Of a stretch of DNA of 64,000 nucleotides, positions 63,883-64,000 are shown in pieces. The notes under the pieces were generated by a model. That model was not told the DNA's origin. It saw only the letters and a program-made list of their open reading frames with translations, and ran no database searches. The translations under genes and the position numbers were made by a program. Position 1 is the stretch's first letter; each line of letters begins with the position of its first letter. Origin of the DNA: Aliamphritea hakodatensis (GTDB lineage Bacteria > Pseudomonadota > Gammaproteobacteria > Pseudomonadales > Balneatricaceae); contig NZ_AP025281.1 in assembly GCF_024347195.1 (NCBI RefSeq), positions 3,968,001-4,032,000 on the forward strand. The letters are read 5' to 3'.

Positions 63883-64000
63883 ATGAAATTTATTCTGCGT
63901 CCCGGCCAGCAACCTGAATGCCTGCCGGCTGACTCTGACCTTCAGCCGGCAACTGACGAACAGTTAATCAGCTCCCCGGAACAACTGTTAGCGGTTTACC
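63883..64000 (+). CDS. Unidentified protein (N-terminal fragment)
   Basis: An open frame beginning MKFILRPGQQPECLP, cut by the window end after 39 codons. GGAG lies ten bases upstream and the gap to the methyltransferase is 16 bases, so it is probably in the same operon. Not enough sequence is present to assign a family. Confidence 0.5.
   Translation, partial: MKFILRPGQQPECLPADSDLQPATDEQLISSPEQLLAVY

Overview
The window looks like a chromosome segment of a free-living, probably marine gammaproteobacterium, most likely from the Oceanospirillales. This rests on gene content and order (ftsAZ, mpl, ubiX, tsaB, uppP, rsmJ, fbp, ppa), a LapA-type adhesin with its own secretion system, and a complete Tad pilus locus. 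I could not run a database search, so the lineage is an inference. No prophage, transposase or CRISPR array is visible.

Layout. 1-3880: a minus-strand CusCBA-type copper/silver efflux operon with a Cys-rich exported protein. 4098-5249: an initiator tRNA gene followed by seven degenerate copies of its own 3' part. 5509-7563: a fused RimB-RimK protein and a GNAT acetyltransferase. 7667-20717: a 14-gene Tad/Flp pilus locus with a divergent AraC-type regulator. 22158-23802: ohrR-yceI-ohr peroxide defence. 23960-26228: a GST/NTF2-like/tautomerase operon with a divergent LysR regulator. 26262-27190: a second initiator tRNA with its own degenerate array. 27419-37171: housekeeping genes (DsbA-like thioredoxin, membrane cold-shock protein, slyX, rsmJ, uppP, tsaB, ubiX, mpl, fbp, ppa), a small lipoprotein and a porin. 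37496-40977: a dialkylglycine-decarboxylase-like aminotransferase with a GntR regulator, then an XRE/ribbon-helix-helix regulator pair and an unknown gene. 41044-54430: a giant-adhesin module (TolC-OmpA outer-membrane protein, LapG protease, adhesin, LuxR regulator, HlyD adaptor, ABC exporter). 55911-56411: tRNA-Ser with a third degenerate array. 56690-59278: ftsZ and ftsA. 59279-60272: an AT-rich stretch with DnaA-box-like sites. 60273-64000: a GGCT-like gene, rmuC, a small membrane protein, an O-methyltransferase and a partial gene.

The strongest unusual signal is the set of three tRNA-derived arrays. In each, an intact tRNA gene with a good promoter is followed by an intrinsic terminator and then by copies of the tRNA that keep the 3' end but are disrupted by inserted sequence, most copies followed by another terminator. 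In the two tRNA-fMet arrays the insertion is in the anticodon arm. In the tRNA-Ser array the interior is replaced by a string of mini-hairpins. The general idea resembles the repeats downstream of E. coli tyrT, but I know of no description of this form.

Two surface systems dominate the accessory content: the Tad pilus and the LapG-cleavable adhesin, both suited to attachment and biofilm life. Several reported starts are shorter than the longest open frame, because an ATG or GTG with a good ribosome-binding site lies inside it; these cases are explained in the entries.
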